Assembly (NCBI RefSeq): GCF_011326755.1
Contig: NZ_JAAOIE010000004.1
Coordinates: forward strand, 1-64,000
DNA length: 64,000 bases
Source of the DNA: Cochlodiniinecator piscidefendens
GTDB lineage: Bacteria > Pseudomonadota > Alphaproteobacteria > Rhodobacterales > Rhodobacteraceae
Direction of reading: 5' to 3'
Shown: positions 17,410 through 25,513 of the stretch, one piece after another
How the letters are laid out: every line of letters begins with the position of its first letter
How positions within the stretch are numbered: the stretch's first letter is position 1
Translations under genes and position numbers: made by a program
Notes under the pieces: model-generated
Told to the model about the DNA's origin: nothing
The model's database searches: none
Seen by the model: only the letters and a program-made list of their open reading frames with translations

Positions 17410-18612
17410 TCAAACGCGCTCTAGGATCAAAGCAACGCCCTGCCCTACGCCCACGCACATCGTGCAAAGTGCGTAACGGCCGCCGGTACGTTTCAATTGA
17501 TACGCCGCGGTCATGACCAATCGCGCGCCAGACATACCTAAAGGATGCCCCATCGCAATCGCCCCGCCATTTGGGTTCACGTGTGGTGCATCATCCGCGA
17601 CACCCAAAGCGCGCAAGGTCGCCAACCCTTGGCTCGCGAAAGCTTCGTTCAGCTCAATAACATCAATTTGCTCAATGGATAATCCGGCCTTTGCCAGAAC
17701 TTTCCGCGTCGCGGGAACTGGACCAATCCCCATAATCCGTGGATCCACGCCAGCGGCCTGCATCGCAACAACCCGTGCCATCGGTTGCAGGTTATTCTTT
17801 GCGGCACCGGCTTCCGACGCCATTAAAATAGCGGCAGCTCCGTCATTGACACCTGATGCATTTCCAGCTGTCACACTTAGATCAGCCCCATTCACACCAC
17901 GTAATTTCGCTAACTTGTCCACACCTGTTCCCGGACGAGGATGTTCATCCGTTTCAAACAGAATTGGATCGCCTTTGCGCTGAGGGATACTAACCGGGGT
18001 GATTTCATCAGCAAACACCCCCGCCTCATGCGATACAGCCCAGCGCGCCTGAGATCTGGCCGCAAAAGCGTCTTGATCTTCGCGATTGATATCAAACTCC
18101 GCCGCAACATTATCCGCCGTCTGCGGCATTGAATCGACACCGTATGCTTCACGCATCTTTTTGTTAACAAAACGCCAGCCAATCGTGGTGTCGTACACTG
18201 CGTTTGATCGCGAAAAAGCAGCCTCAGGTTTTGGCATCACAAAGGGTGCACGCGACATACTTTCAACGCCGCCCGCAACAGCGAGATCGTAATCACCCGC
18301 CTTAATTCCGCGCGCAGCCATGCCAACTGCATCCATTCCAGACGCGCAAAGTCTGTTAATGGTCGTACCTGGTACATCTATTGGCAGCCCCGCCAACAAT
18401 GCAGCCATGCGCGCGACATTTCGGTTGTCTTCGCCTGCTTGGTTCGCATCACCATAGATCACATCATCGACCGACGCCCAGTCAACATGGGGGTTACGAT
18501 CAATCAAAGCCGCCAAGGGTAAGGCTGCTAAATCATCAGTCCGCACTGAAGACAGCGCCCCTCCGTACCGCCCAATTGGGGTTCGGGTTGCATCGCAGAT
18601 GAAAGCATCCAT
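17410..18612 (-). CDS. paaJ: PaaJ/PcaF-type thiolase (3-oxoadipyl-CoA / 3-oxo-5,6-dehydrosuberyl-CoA thiolase)
   Basis: A 400-residue thiolase. The nucleophilic Cys is in [12 protein letters not shown] (near residue 90), the His in [14 protein letters not shown] and the second Cys in [12 protein letters not shown] near the C terminus. It would cleave acetyl-CoA from the ring-opened intermediates at two points of the pathway. It is the first gene of the operon with paaABCDE. PaaJ and PcaF cannot be told apart by sequence alone, so the name follows its neighbours. Confidence 0.93.
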   Translation of the reverse strand: MDAFICDATRTPIGRYGGALSSVRTDDLAALPLAALIDRNPHVDWASVDDVIYGDANQAGEDNRNVARMAALLAGLPIDVPGTTINRLCASGMDAVGMAARGIKAGDYDLAVAGGVESMSRAPFVMPKPEAAFSRSNAVYDTTIGWRFVNKKMREAYGVDSMPQTADNVAAEFDINREDQDAFAARSQARWAVSHEAGVFADEITPVSIPQRKGDPILFETDEHPRPGTGVDKLAKLRGVNGADLSVTAGNASGVNDGAAAILMASEAGAAKNNLQPMARVVAMQAAGVDPRIMGIGPVPATRKVLAKAGLSIEQIDVIELNEAFASQGLATLRALGVADDAPHVNPNGGAIAMGHPLGMSGARLVMTAAYQLKRTGGRYALCTMCVGVGQGVALILERV

Positions 18613-18649
18613 CGACTGTGTTCTCCCTAATTATCGCACGGCAATTAAT

Positions 18650-18665
18650 CCGACCGCATGGTCGG
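18650..18665. promoter_or_regulatory. Candidate PaaR operator upstream of paaJ-paaABCDE
   Basis: CCGACC-GCAT-GGTCGG is a perfect 6-bp inverted repeat, 38 bases before the paaJ start and within the 144-base gap to the FAD oxidoreductase gene. It matches the palindrome upstream of paaG in form (CCRACCG-nn-YGGT). Its position suits control of the epoxidase operon. Confidence 0.6.
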
Positions 18666-18756
18666 TGATAAGGGCGAATTCGATTCGAGGCAACAAATTT
18701 GTTACCAAAAATGTATGCTTATGTTAAATCATGTAACGCAATAATGATTTTATTCG

Positions 18757-19947
18757 CTAAATTACATTTTTCTCCAAAAAGGGCGCATTCGATATAACCC
18801 TTTCAAACCCCAATTCGGACAAATCCAATGCCCTAAACTCACCATATGTGATCCATTCGGAAATCCCACGGCCAATAGCAGGACCCTGCTGCAATCCATG
18901 GCCAGAAAACCCATTCGCAAAAATGAAATTTTTCACGTCTGTATGAGGTCCAACGATGACGTTGTGATCCAGCGTGTTATAGGCATAGTGACCGGCCCAG
19001 AAATTCACCTGTTTTATCGCCTCAAAGCATTCTGCCCTTTCAGCAAGCGCTGGCCATATTACTTCCTCGAATTCGTCATAACGCGGCTCAAAATCATCAA
19101 ATGCCACTTCGGGATCATGTTCAGGAACACAGCCAGATAAGAAAAAATTCCCCTCGGGACGGCAATACACACCTGATGGATCACACATCAAAGGCAGTTT
19201 GCCCTCAGGCGGCTTAGCGCAATCAAAAACAAAGAGCGTTCTCTTGCGCGGCTCTACAGGTAGGGACAAACCCGCCATTCCCGCAATTTCGTTTGCACGC
19301 GCACCTGAGCAATTTACAAAAACGCCACAATCCACATTTGTACCACTCGCCAATGTGATACCTGTAATACGATCACTCTGACGCGAAACACCAACCACAT
19401 CATCGATTACGTAATCAACACCCAATGCACGGGCCTTCCGGCGAAAGCCATTCATCAAACCAGTGTTGTTAAACCAACCCTCCCCAGAAAGACCCAAACT
19501 CCCCAGACGCAAATCATCCACATGAAGATGAGGATAGCGTTCTTTGATCTCTTCTTGGGTTAACAGGCAAACATCAGCGCCCTCAGAAATTTGAACAGCG
19601 TGGTTTTCGCGCATTACAGCTTCTTGCGCATCGGTGGCTGCCAGCAATAGATACCCGTTTTCGTGAAACTCCAGATTCGGCCGGTCACCATCTACAGCGC
19701 ATAATTCTTCAAAGTCCCGAATAACCTCTAGCCCAAACTGGCTGATCTTAACATTGATCGGGTTGGAAAACTGCGTGCGTATCCCAGATACGCTTAGCGA
19801 TGTCGACGCATGCTGAAAGGATGGGTCACGCTCGACGATCAAGATTGAACCATCAAAATCTGGATTCATGGCCAAAAAATACGCAACCGCGCTTCCGACG
19901 ACGGCACCACCTACGATAACAACATCATAATTTTGCTTAGTCGCCAT
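18757..19947 (-). CDS. FAD-dependent oxidoreductase of the DAO (D-amino-acid oxidase/sarcosine oxidase) family
   Basis: About 396 residues from the ATG at 19947, which has AAGAGAGA at proper distance; a GTG 11 codons upstream keeps the frame open but is less likely. The N-terminal dinucleotide fold VVIVGGAVVGSAVAYFLA binds FAD. Near the C terminus GHYAYNTLDHNVIVGPH and ANGFSGHGLQQGPAIG are typical of glycine/sarcosine oxidase-like members. It would oxidise an amine or amino acid. The substrate is unknown, and its link to the adjacent paa operon is only positional. Confidence 0.85.
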   Translation of the reverse strand: MATKQNYDVVIVGGAVVGSAVAYFLAMNPDFDGSILIVERDPSFQHASTSLSVSGIRTQFSNPINVKISQFGLEVIRDFEELCAVDGDRPNLEFHENGYLLLAATDAQEAVMRENHAVQISEGADVCLLTQEEIKERYPHLHVDDLRLGSLGLSGEGWFNNTGLMNGFRRKARALGVDYVIDDVVGVSRQSDRITGITLASGTNVDCGVFVNCSGARANEIAGMAGLSLPVEPRKRTLFVFDCAKPPEGKLPLMCDPSGVYCRPEGNFFLSGCVPEHDPEVAFDDFEPRYDEFEEVIWPALAERAECFEAIKQVNFWAGHYAYNTLDHNVIVGPHTDVKNFIFANGFSGHGLQQGPAIGRGISEWITYGEFRALDLSELGFERVISNAPFLEKNVI

Positions 19948-20139
19948 TTCAAATCTCTCTTGTTCAGCTCTTAACGACACCCCTAAATCGCCAACTGGCC
20001 CGTGTCACCCCACCCCGATCTCATGGCTTTATGCACTTTACTCATGGGACAGCACTATTAGCCCCGCGTTGTTTGACAAATTCCGAGCGGTATGATGAAC
20101 ATGCGACGCATTCCTTTCACCTTACTTCATGAGGCCGAC

Positions 20140-20741
20140 GTGGCGAATTTCCTATATCAGAACGACCTTCCAGACGATTTAGATCTTGGCCCAATTGTTG
20201 CAATCGATTGCGAAACCATGGGCTTAAACCCGCACCGCGACCGTCTGTGCGTAATCCAAATGTCAGGCGGAGACGGAAACGCCCATCTTGTTCAAGTTGC
20301 TAAAGGACAAACTGAAGCCCCAAATCTGTGTAAGATGCTGGCCGACCCAAATGTGTTAAAGCTATTTCACTTTGGTCGTTTTGACATTGCCGCAATGCAC
20401 AATGCCTTTGGCACCGTCACAGCACCAGTTTACTGCACAAAAATCGCGTCCAAAATGGTGCGGACTTATACCGACCGCCACGGCTTAAAAAACTTGATGC
20501 AGGAATTGCTAAACACGGATATTTCCAAGCAGCAACAAATGAGCGATTGGGGTGCCGAAAACCTGACGGAAGCGCAGCTATCGTATGCCGCATCCGATGT
20601 ATTAAACTGCGCGAAAAACTCAATGAACGGTTAGAGCGTGAAGGACGGACTGCGTTAGCTCAATCTTGCTTTGACTTCCTGCCTACACGCGCCTTGCTAG
20701 ATCTAGAAGGTTGGCCAGAAATCGATATTTTCTCGCATTAA
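20140..20741 (+). pseudogene. rnd: Ribonuclease D-like 3'-5' exonuclease, reading frame disrupted near 20604
   Basis: The DEDDy exonuclease motifs are all present: IDCETMGL (motif I), FGRFDIAA (II) and YAASD (III). The zero frame ends at 20634, soon after motif III. The family's C terminus continues in the -1 frame from about 20607 (LREKLNERLEREG...) to a stop at 20739-20741, 44 residues. From memory the family reads DVL-hydrophobic-LHxLREKL at this point, which implies a 10-base loss. Restoring 10 bases from the GTG at 20140 (GAGG 5 bases upstream) gives 203 residues, the usual size. The open frame also extends upstream to 20092. The 165-residue truncated product keeps all catalytic residues and might still act. 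Sequencing error is possible. Confidence 0.8.
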
Positions 20742-20860
20742 GTTGGGTATTGGCAAAAGTTTGCGATCCAACTCTATAGGTGTATTGGGTTGCACCTGAT
20801 ACGCTTGATTTGGCGCGCCTGCGTCACCATGTTTTGAACAATTCTCGCAACGGTACGCAA

Positions 20861-21469
20861 ATGGCATCGCTCAACGACACGTATTCCAGGTTCATACTAT
20901 GGACAAAAATAGCGCTTCCTTTGGCGGGGCTGTTGTTGTTGGCGACGCTTTTTCTATTTTCGCGTGGTATTTCTCCGGATCAAGCCATTCCGTTTGCAGA
21001 TGTTGACCTCGATGCACTGTCCAGAGAACAGCGTATGTCCCAGCCTGCCTATTCTGGCGTAACAGCGAACGGTGAAATGCTATCATTCACCGCGCAAACT
21101 GTACGGCCCGATAGCGGTAACCAGGGGCAATTCACGGCTGAAAACCTGTCTATGTCAATTGAGACACCATCTGGTCTATCCTTTACGGCAACGGCGGGCA
21201 AAGGTGGATTAGATGACGCAACCCAAGTTGCCCGATTAGAAGATCAAGTTCATCTTTCCACATCGTCAGGATTCGAAATTGATACTGACGCGATAACAAC
21301 GTCTATAGATGGATCGCTGTTTATCACCGATGGTCAAATTGATGCTATTGGCCCTTTCGGTACGTTGACTGCCGGGCGTGCGCATATAGAAGCGTTAGAA
21401 GAAACACCAAATCAGTATGTTCTTATTTTCAATGAGGGCGTTAAACTGATATATACACCGCAAAACTAA
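20861..21469 (+). CDS. lptC: LptC, lipopolysaccharide export periplasmic/inner-membrane protein
   Basis: A 202-residue protein from the ATG at 20861. An N-terminal membrane anchor (about residues 15-36) is followed by a periplasmic beta-jellyroll domain of the LptC/OstA type. The frame is open 81 bases further upstream, but MASLNDTYSR matches the usual start region. LptC passes lipopolysaccharide from the LptBFG transporter to LptA. It is followed by lptA after 9 bases. Confidence 0.88.
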   Translation: MASLNDTYSRFILWTKIALPLAGLLLLATLFLFSRGISPDQAIPFADVDLDALSREQRMSQPAYSGVTANGEMLSFTAQTVRPDSGNQGQFTAENLSMSIETPSGLSFTATAGKGGLDDATQVARLEDQVHLSTSSGFEIDTDAITTSIDGSLFITDGQIDAIGPFGTLTAGRAHIEALEETPNQYVLIFNEGVKLIYTPQN

Positions 21470-21478
21470 GGGGTAACT

Positions 21479-21988
21479 ATGAAGAACATATTGGCTTTCG
21501 CACTTATTTTGTGCGCTTCCGTTCATTTTTCCTCCCCTGTTTTGGCACAAGGTGCCCAAGTCGCATTTGGTGGACTGCAGCATGACGCCTCACTTCCCGT
21601 CGAGGTAACCGCCGACCAACTTAGTGTCGACCAGTCCGATGGATCTGCCGTTTTTTCCGGTAATGTTGTAGTTGGCCAAGGATCACTTCGGCTGTCTGCT
21701 GGTAGTATCCGCGTTGAATACGCGGCTGGCGATGCACAAAACACCGGTCAGATTTCTAAACTACATGCGTCCGGCGGTGTAACAATCGTAAACGGAGCCG
21801 AAGCCGCCGAAGCAGAACAAGCTGTATATACCATTGGATCGTCAACCATCGTGATGACAGGGAATGTATTACTGACACAGGGGCAGAATGCCCTTTCTGC
21901 AAACAGCATGGTCATTGACCTGACATCGGGCACCGCCCGCATGGAGGGACGCGTACAAACTATTTTGCAATCTGGTGGCAACAACTGA
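21479..21988 (+). CDS. lptA: LptA, periplasmic lipopolysaccharide-bridge protein
   Basis: A 169-residue exported protein. The signal peptide spans about residues 1-24 and ends VLAQ. The mature part is the OstA-like beta-jellyroll domain with VEVTADQLSVDQSDGSAVF near its start, a pattern typical of LptA. It forms the bridge that carries lipopolysaccharide across the periplasm. The gene starts 9 bases after lptC, and its stop overlaps the lptB start. Confidence 0.9.
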   Translation: MKNILAFALILCASVHFSSPVLAQGAQVAFGGLQHDASLPVEVTADQLSVDQSDGSAVFSGNVVVGQGSLRLSAGSIRVEYAAGDAQNTGQISKLHASGGVTIVNGAEAAEAEQAVYTIGSSTIVMTGNVLLTQGQNALSANSMVIDLTSGTARMEGRVQTILQSGGNN

Positions 21989-22749
21989 TGGCCGGCCAAC
22001 CTGAATTGACTTTGACCGAAGGCTCTTCTGGGCTTGAAATTCAAAACCTCCGCAAAAGCTATAAGAAACGCCCCGTTATTCGAGACGTGAGCATACAGCT
22101 AGCGCGAGGCGAAGTTGTTGCATTACTCGGCCCAAACGGATCTGGGAAAACAACTTGCTTTTATTCGATCGCTGGCCTCGTCACACCAGAAGGCGGGCAT
22201 GTCCTGATTGATGGCCAAGATGTCACAACATTGCCAATGTACCGGCGGGCAAAACTGGGCATTGGGTATCTGCCCCAAGAAGTTTCCATTTTCCGCGGGA
22301 TGAACGTCGAAGATAACATTTTAGCGATTCTCGAAATTTCGGAAAAAAACCGTCACAAGCGGCGTGAGCGGCTTGAAGAACTCTTATCAGATTTTTCAAT
22401 TGAACATTTACGTCGTGCGCCTTCCCTTGCCTTATCTGGGGGTGAACGCCGGCGTGTTGAGATCGCACGCTGCCTTGCTGCAAACCCAAAATATCTGCTG
22501 TTAGATGAACCCTTCGCTGGTGTTGATCCAATCGCAGTTGGCGAAATTCGCAACCTTGTTTCAGAGTTAAAAACAAGGGGAATCGGTGTTCTGATCACTG
22601 ATCATAACGTTCGTGAAACCCTAGAAATTGTCGACCGCGCCTATATTTTGCATGATGGGCGTGTGCTCATGAGCGGCACAACAGACGAAGTTGTTCAGGA
22701 TGAAAACGTGCGCCGGGTTTATCTCGGTCAAAATTTCCGAATTTCCTAA
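21988..22749 (+). CDS. lptB: LptB, lipopolysaccharide export ATPase
   Basis: A 253-residue ABC ATPase that powers lipopolysaccharide extraction. Walker A is GPNGSGKTT, the signature is LSGGERRRVEIAR, and Walker B is YLLLDEPFAGVDP, followed by the switch His in LITDHNVRET. The GVDPIAV element is characteristic of LptB. A roughly 15-residue extension precedes the family core. The permeases LptF and LptG are not in this window. Confidence 0.95.
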   Translation: MAGQPELTLTEGSSGLEIQNLRKSYKKRPVIRDVSIQLARGEVVALLGPNGSGKTTCFYSIAGLVTPEGGHVLIDGQDVTTLPMYRRAKLGIGYLPQEVSIFRGMNVEDNILAILEISEKNRHKRRERLEELLSDFSIEHLRRAPSLALSGGERRRVEIARCLAANPKYLLLDEPFAGVDPIAVGEIRNLVSELKTRGIGVLITDHNVRETLEIVDRAYILHDGRVLMSGTTDEVVQDENVRRVYLGQNFRIS

Positions 22750-23022
22750 GCTCGACCATCTCTGCACAACATACCAACAACAAAGCATTTTTCAGATTTT
22801 GGCGTAAAACCGCCCAAAACCATAGTTGACATTCCCCTGCATTCTAGCGCCAAATACAGGGGATGACAGATTTTTGCATCATTACATTTGCACGGAAAAG
22901 ACATAGCCGTGCGCCAAGCGCCCTTGCTAAAATCAAGACGCGCTACTCTTATCTAAAACTTATCGATTGGTCGTCACTCTCTCTGGAGAATAGCGGCCGT
23001 TTTCAATCATAAAGGAGCGTTA
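22750..23022 (+). other. Leader region between lptB and hpf
   Basis: A 273-base gap. A TTGACA hexamer lies at 22826-22831 but no good -10 follows at normal spacing. Just after it, a 7-bp inverted repeat TCCCCTG / CAGGGGA (22833-22839 and 22857-22863) could form a stem-loop with a 17-base loop. No rpoN gene is present here, although many alphaproteobacteria carry it at this place. An AAAGGAG ribosome site precedes hpf. Confidence 0.35.
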
Positions 23023-23598
23023 ATGCGGTACCAGATCAGCGGAAAGCAAATTGATATCGGTGAAGCACTACAAAGTCATGTAAAATCAGAACTCGGAGAG
23101 ATTATCGCAAAATATGCGGAACGCCCCACCGATGCTTTGGTCGTCTTTTCCAAAGACGCACATGAATATGTCTGTGAGGCAACGATTCATCTTTCAACCG
23201 GATTGACTGCACAAGCCAAGGCACACGCTACAGAAATTTACGCCGCACTCGATTCCTGTGGCGAAAAAATGGAAAAACAACTGCGGCGATATAAGCGCAG
23301 GTTGAAAGACCATCACAAAGATCGCGCACAACCCGTTGAACATTTCGGCGCTTCGTCGTATATCCTCGCCGCAGAAGTAGAAAACGACGATCAGGAACCT
23401 GCAGGTCTCCAACCCATGATCATCGCTGAGATGGAATCCAAAGTTCCATCACTCTCAGTTGGTGAAGCAGTCATGCAAATGGAATTGGCCGGGGCGCCTG
23501 TGCTCGTTTTTCGCAATGAAGGCAACAAAGGCGTGAATGTCGTATACCGTCGCGAAGACGGAAATATCGGCTGGATCGATCCACAAGACGGCGCCTAA
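23023..23598 (+). CDS. hpf: Long-form ribosome hibernation promoting factor (HPF/RaiA)
   Basis: A 191-residue protein. Residues 1-100 are the S30AE ribosome-binding domain, with the basic helix KQLRRYKRRLKDH near its end. The C-terminal domain (about 130-191) is the dimerisation domain seen in long HPF, which drives 100S ribosome formation. It is preceded by AAAGGAG. It lies just upstream of ptsN, the usual alphaproteobacterial order. Confidence 0.94.
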   Translation: MRYQISGKQIDIGEALQSHVKSELGEIIAKYAERPTDALVVFSKDAHEYVCEATIHLSTGLTAQAKAHATEIYAALDSCGEKMEKQLRRYKRRLKDHHKDRAQPVEHFGASSYILAAEVENDDQEPAGLQPMIIAEMESKVPSLSVGEAVMQMELAGAPVLVFRNEGNKGVNVVYRREDGNIGWIDPQDGA

Positions 23599-23634
23599 CA
23601 GGTCTCTGTAGGCATACGTAGAAACTAAAGGCAC

Positions 23635-24099
23635 ATGGAACTATCGAGCATTTTAGCGCCTCAGGCGGTGAAGGTTATGGCAAGTGCAACTAGCAAGAAG
23701 CGCCTCTTCCAAAATTTGGGAGAGATCGCATCGGCTGCGTATGGCATGTGCCCCACGACAACAGCTGAGGCCTTGCAAGAGCGTGAAAACCTAGGCCCAA
23801 CAGGCGTAGGCCAGGGCATTGCTTTGCCTCACGCTCGTTTGGCTGGCCTCGAATCCGTTGTAGGCGTGTTCGTTCGCTTCGAAACCCCACTGGATTTTAA
23901 CGCTGTAGATCGCCAACCTGTTGACCTTGTTTTTGCGCTTTTTGCACCTCAAGATTCTGGGGTTGAGCATCTAAAGGCACTCGCTCTTGTGTCACGGACA
24001 ATGCGTAATTCCAACATATGTGCAAAATTACGGGCCAACGCAGATGCGACCACATTGCACGCGATTTTAACAGCTGATCAAGCATCCCAAGCCGCGTAG
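23635..24099 (+). CDS. ptsN: PtsN, nitrogen-related PTS EIIA protein
   Basis: A 154-residue EIIA-Ntr protein. The phosphorylated histidine lies in GIALPHARL, and the surrounding TGVGQG and the later AHLDFNAVDRQPVDLVF-type segment (here TPLDFNAVDRQPVDLVFAL) are characteristic. It is a regulatory phosphocarrier of the PTS-Ntr system rather than a sugar transporter. It ends one base before the convergent sulfotransferase gene; no terminator is visible between them. Confidence 0.95.
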   Translation: MELSSILAPQAVKVMASATSKKRLFQNLGEIASAAYGMCPTTTAEALQERENLGPTGVGQGIALPHARLAGLESVVGVFVRFETPLDFNAVDRQPVDLVFALFAPQDSGVEHLKALALVSRTMRNSNICAKLRANADATTLHAILTADQASQAA

Positions 24100-24100
24100 A

Positions 24101-25507
24101 TTACGCCCAGGCTTGGTAGCCAAACATCATGTAATCTTTTTGGTAAGCCGCTTTTGCAGCGGCTTCCACTTCTGCATCATAAATATCTGCTAACATAAAT
24201 GGTTGGTCAGCACTTCGATCTTCGAACAGCGGAAGATCGCAGCGAGTTATAGTGCATAAATACGCAAGCTCATCCCGTATATTTTCGGCTCTTAGCACCA
24301 TATCTGGTGTGCTAAACTGTGCAAAACCTTGCACGATCACAGCCTGTGACGCCCACGCTGGATCGATGCGAACGCTTGTTTGTCCAGCCAAGTTTTTCTT
24401 AAGAAATGCCAAAAACGCCAAAAAACACGTTCGATGGCGTACTTTATCATATTCTTCTGGAGAGACCGATTTTGGCAAAGGGATTTTGAATTCTTTTCGC
24501 AAAGTTTCCCGAATGTCGGTGAAGCCACCTTCGCCCGTGTTCAAAATCAAATTACAATACACCGAATGCGCTCGCGCCGCTGGATGCATTACGACGCTAA
24601 AACTGCGATGCCCGGAATGTTTGCGCTTCCATTGGCGCAACGTTTTTTGAGTAAAGCTAGACTGCAGATCCTCGTCAGACTGCGCCATCCATTTAGCAAT
24701 TTCGCTATCAATCCCGCCCTTAACAGGGAGATACAGCAATTTCTCCACTGCATGAAAGCTGGGTACGGCAGGACCACGACGTGGCTCAAAATTAGGCGTG
24801 CGCCCCAAATCAAAATGATCAATGCGCGAAAGTTCAGCTTCCATTTCCGCGTAGTTTACGACCTTATCTTGTAGGCTAGACGGGTTTTGCTTTTTTATCG
24901 CCTTAGACACATGCTCGAGCATATGCTCACTGCCTAAGAATTGCGCGAGTCCATTTATAACATCTACGTCCTGTAGGTCTTCGTATGCGATATAGAACGC
25001 AGTTTGCCCGGAGGCCTGAAGCCCGTTTAGCAACCTTAACTGAAACGCACGCTGCGCGTTTAAATGGGTTTCAAATTCCTGCGCATCAAAGCGAATTTTT
25101 GCGGTTTTATGATGCTTTACATTGGTTAATTTCCACTGCCCGGTTTCTTGGGCAATTTTCCACGACACGTAGCTTTCGACCGGGTTTCGCGTCAAAACAA
25201 CTTTGCCGCAACGCTGATCTGACAATACTTTTTCCAGCACGCGCGCATCATGATCATGGAAATATCGAAATCCACCTATTCCGTCGCTTTCGGTGGCAAT
25301 CGCAGTCAACAGCGCATCTGGGTTCTTTTCCCGCGCTTTTTGCGTCACCCTCAATATATCATCACGTTTGGGATAGCCGATAAAATGCGGATTGAACGCT
25401 TCACCGTGGCACTGAATATCGGGAAACTCATTTAAGTTTGTTTCCAGAAAATTAGATCCTGTCCGCATCTCAGCAAACACAATAAACGTATCAAAAGGTT
25501 TGGACAT
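24101..25507 (-). CDS. Two-part sulfotransferase (Stf0/NodH-like)
   Basis: A 468-residue protein. The N-terminal half (about 1-250) is a PAPS-dependent sulfotransferase of Stf0/NodH type. Its 5'-phosphosulfate loop is AEMRTGSNFLETNL, and the 3'-phosphate region is LTRNPVESYVSWKIAQETG. The C-terminal half (about 300-468) resembles a second sulfotransferase-related module with VMHPAARAHSVYC, where Met replaces the usual Arg, and it shows no clear P-loop-like segment, so it may be non-catalytic. It is the last gene of the minus-strand glycan run, 6 bases after the GT14-like gene. It probably sulfates a surface glycan or lipid; the acceptor is unknown. Confidence 0.85.
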   Translation of the reverse strand: MSKPFDTFIVFAEMRTGSNFLETNLNEFPDIQCHGEAFNPHFIGYPKRDDILRVTQKAREKNPDALLTAIATESDGIGGFRYFHDHDARVLEKVLSDQRCGKVVLTRNPVESYVSWKIAQETGQWKLTNVKHHKTAKIRFDAQEFETHLNAQRAFQLRLLNGLQASGQTAFYIAYEDLQDVDVINGLAQFLGSEHMLEHVSKAIKKQNPSSLQDKVVNYAEMEAELSRIDHFDLGRTPNFEPRRGPAVPSFHAVEKLLYLPVKGGIDSEIAKWMAQSDEDLQSSFTQKTLRQWKRKHSGHRSFSVVMHPAARAHSVYCNLILNTGEGGFTDIRETLRKEFKIPLPKSVSPEEYDKVRHRTCFLAFLAFLKKNLAGQTSVRIDPAWASQAVIVQGFAQFSTPDMVLRAENIRDELAYLCTITRCDLPLFEDRSADQPFMLADIYDAEVEAAAKAAYQKDYMMFGYQAWA

Positions 25508-25513
25508 ATCAGC

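Noticed and set aside
20595-20610. Programmed -1 frameshift in rnd at ATTAAAC
   Set aside because: It is not a canonical X-XXY-YYZ heptamer, since the P-site codon would mispair. A 10-base deletion fits the family length better.
22863-23012. A 49-residue frame (MTDFCIITFARK...) just before hpf
   Set aside because: Its start lies against an inverted repeat arm with no proper ribosome site, and its composition does not look like a protein. It is treated as leader sequence.
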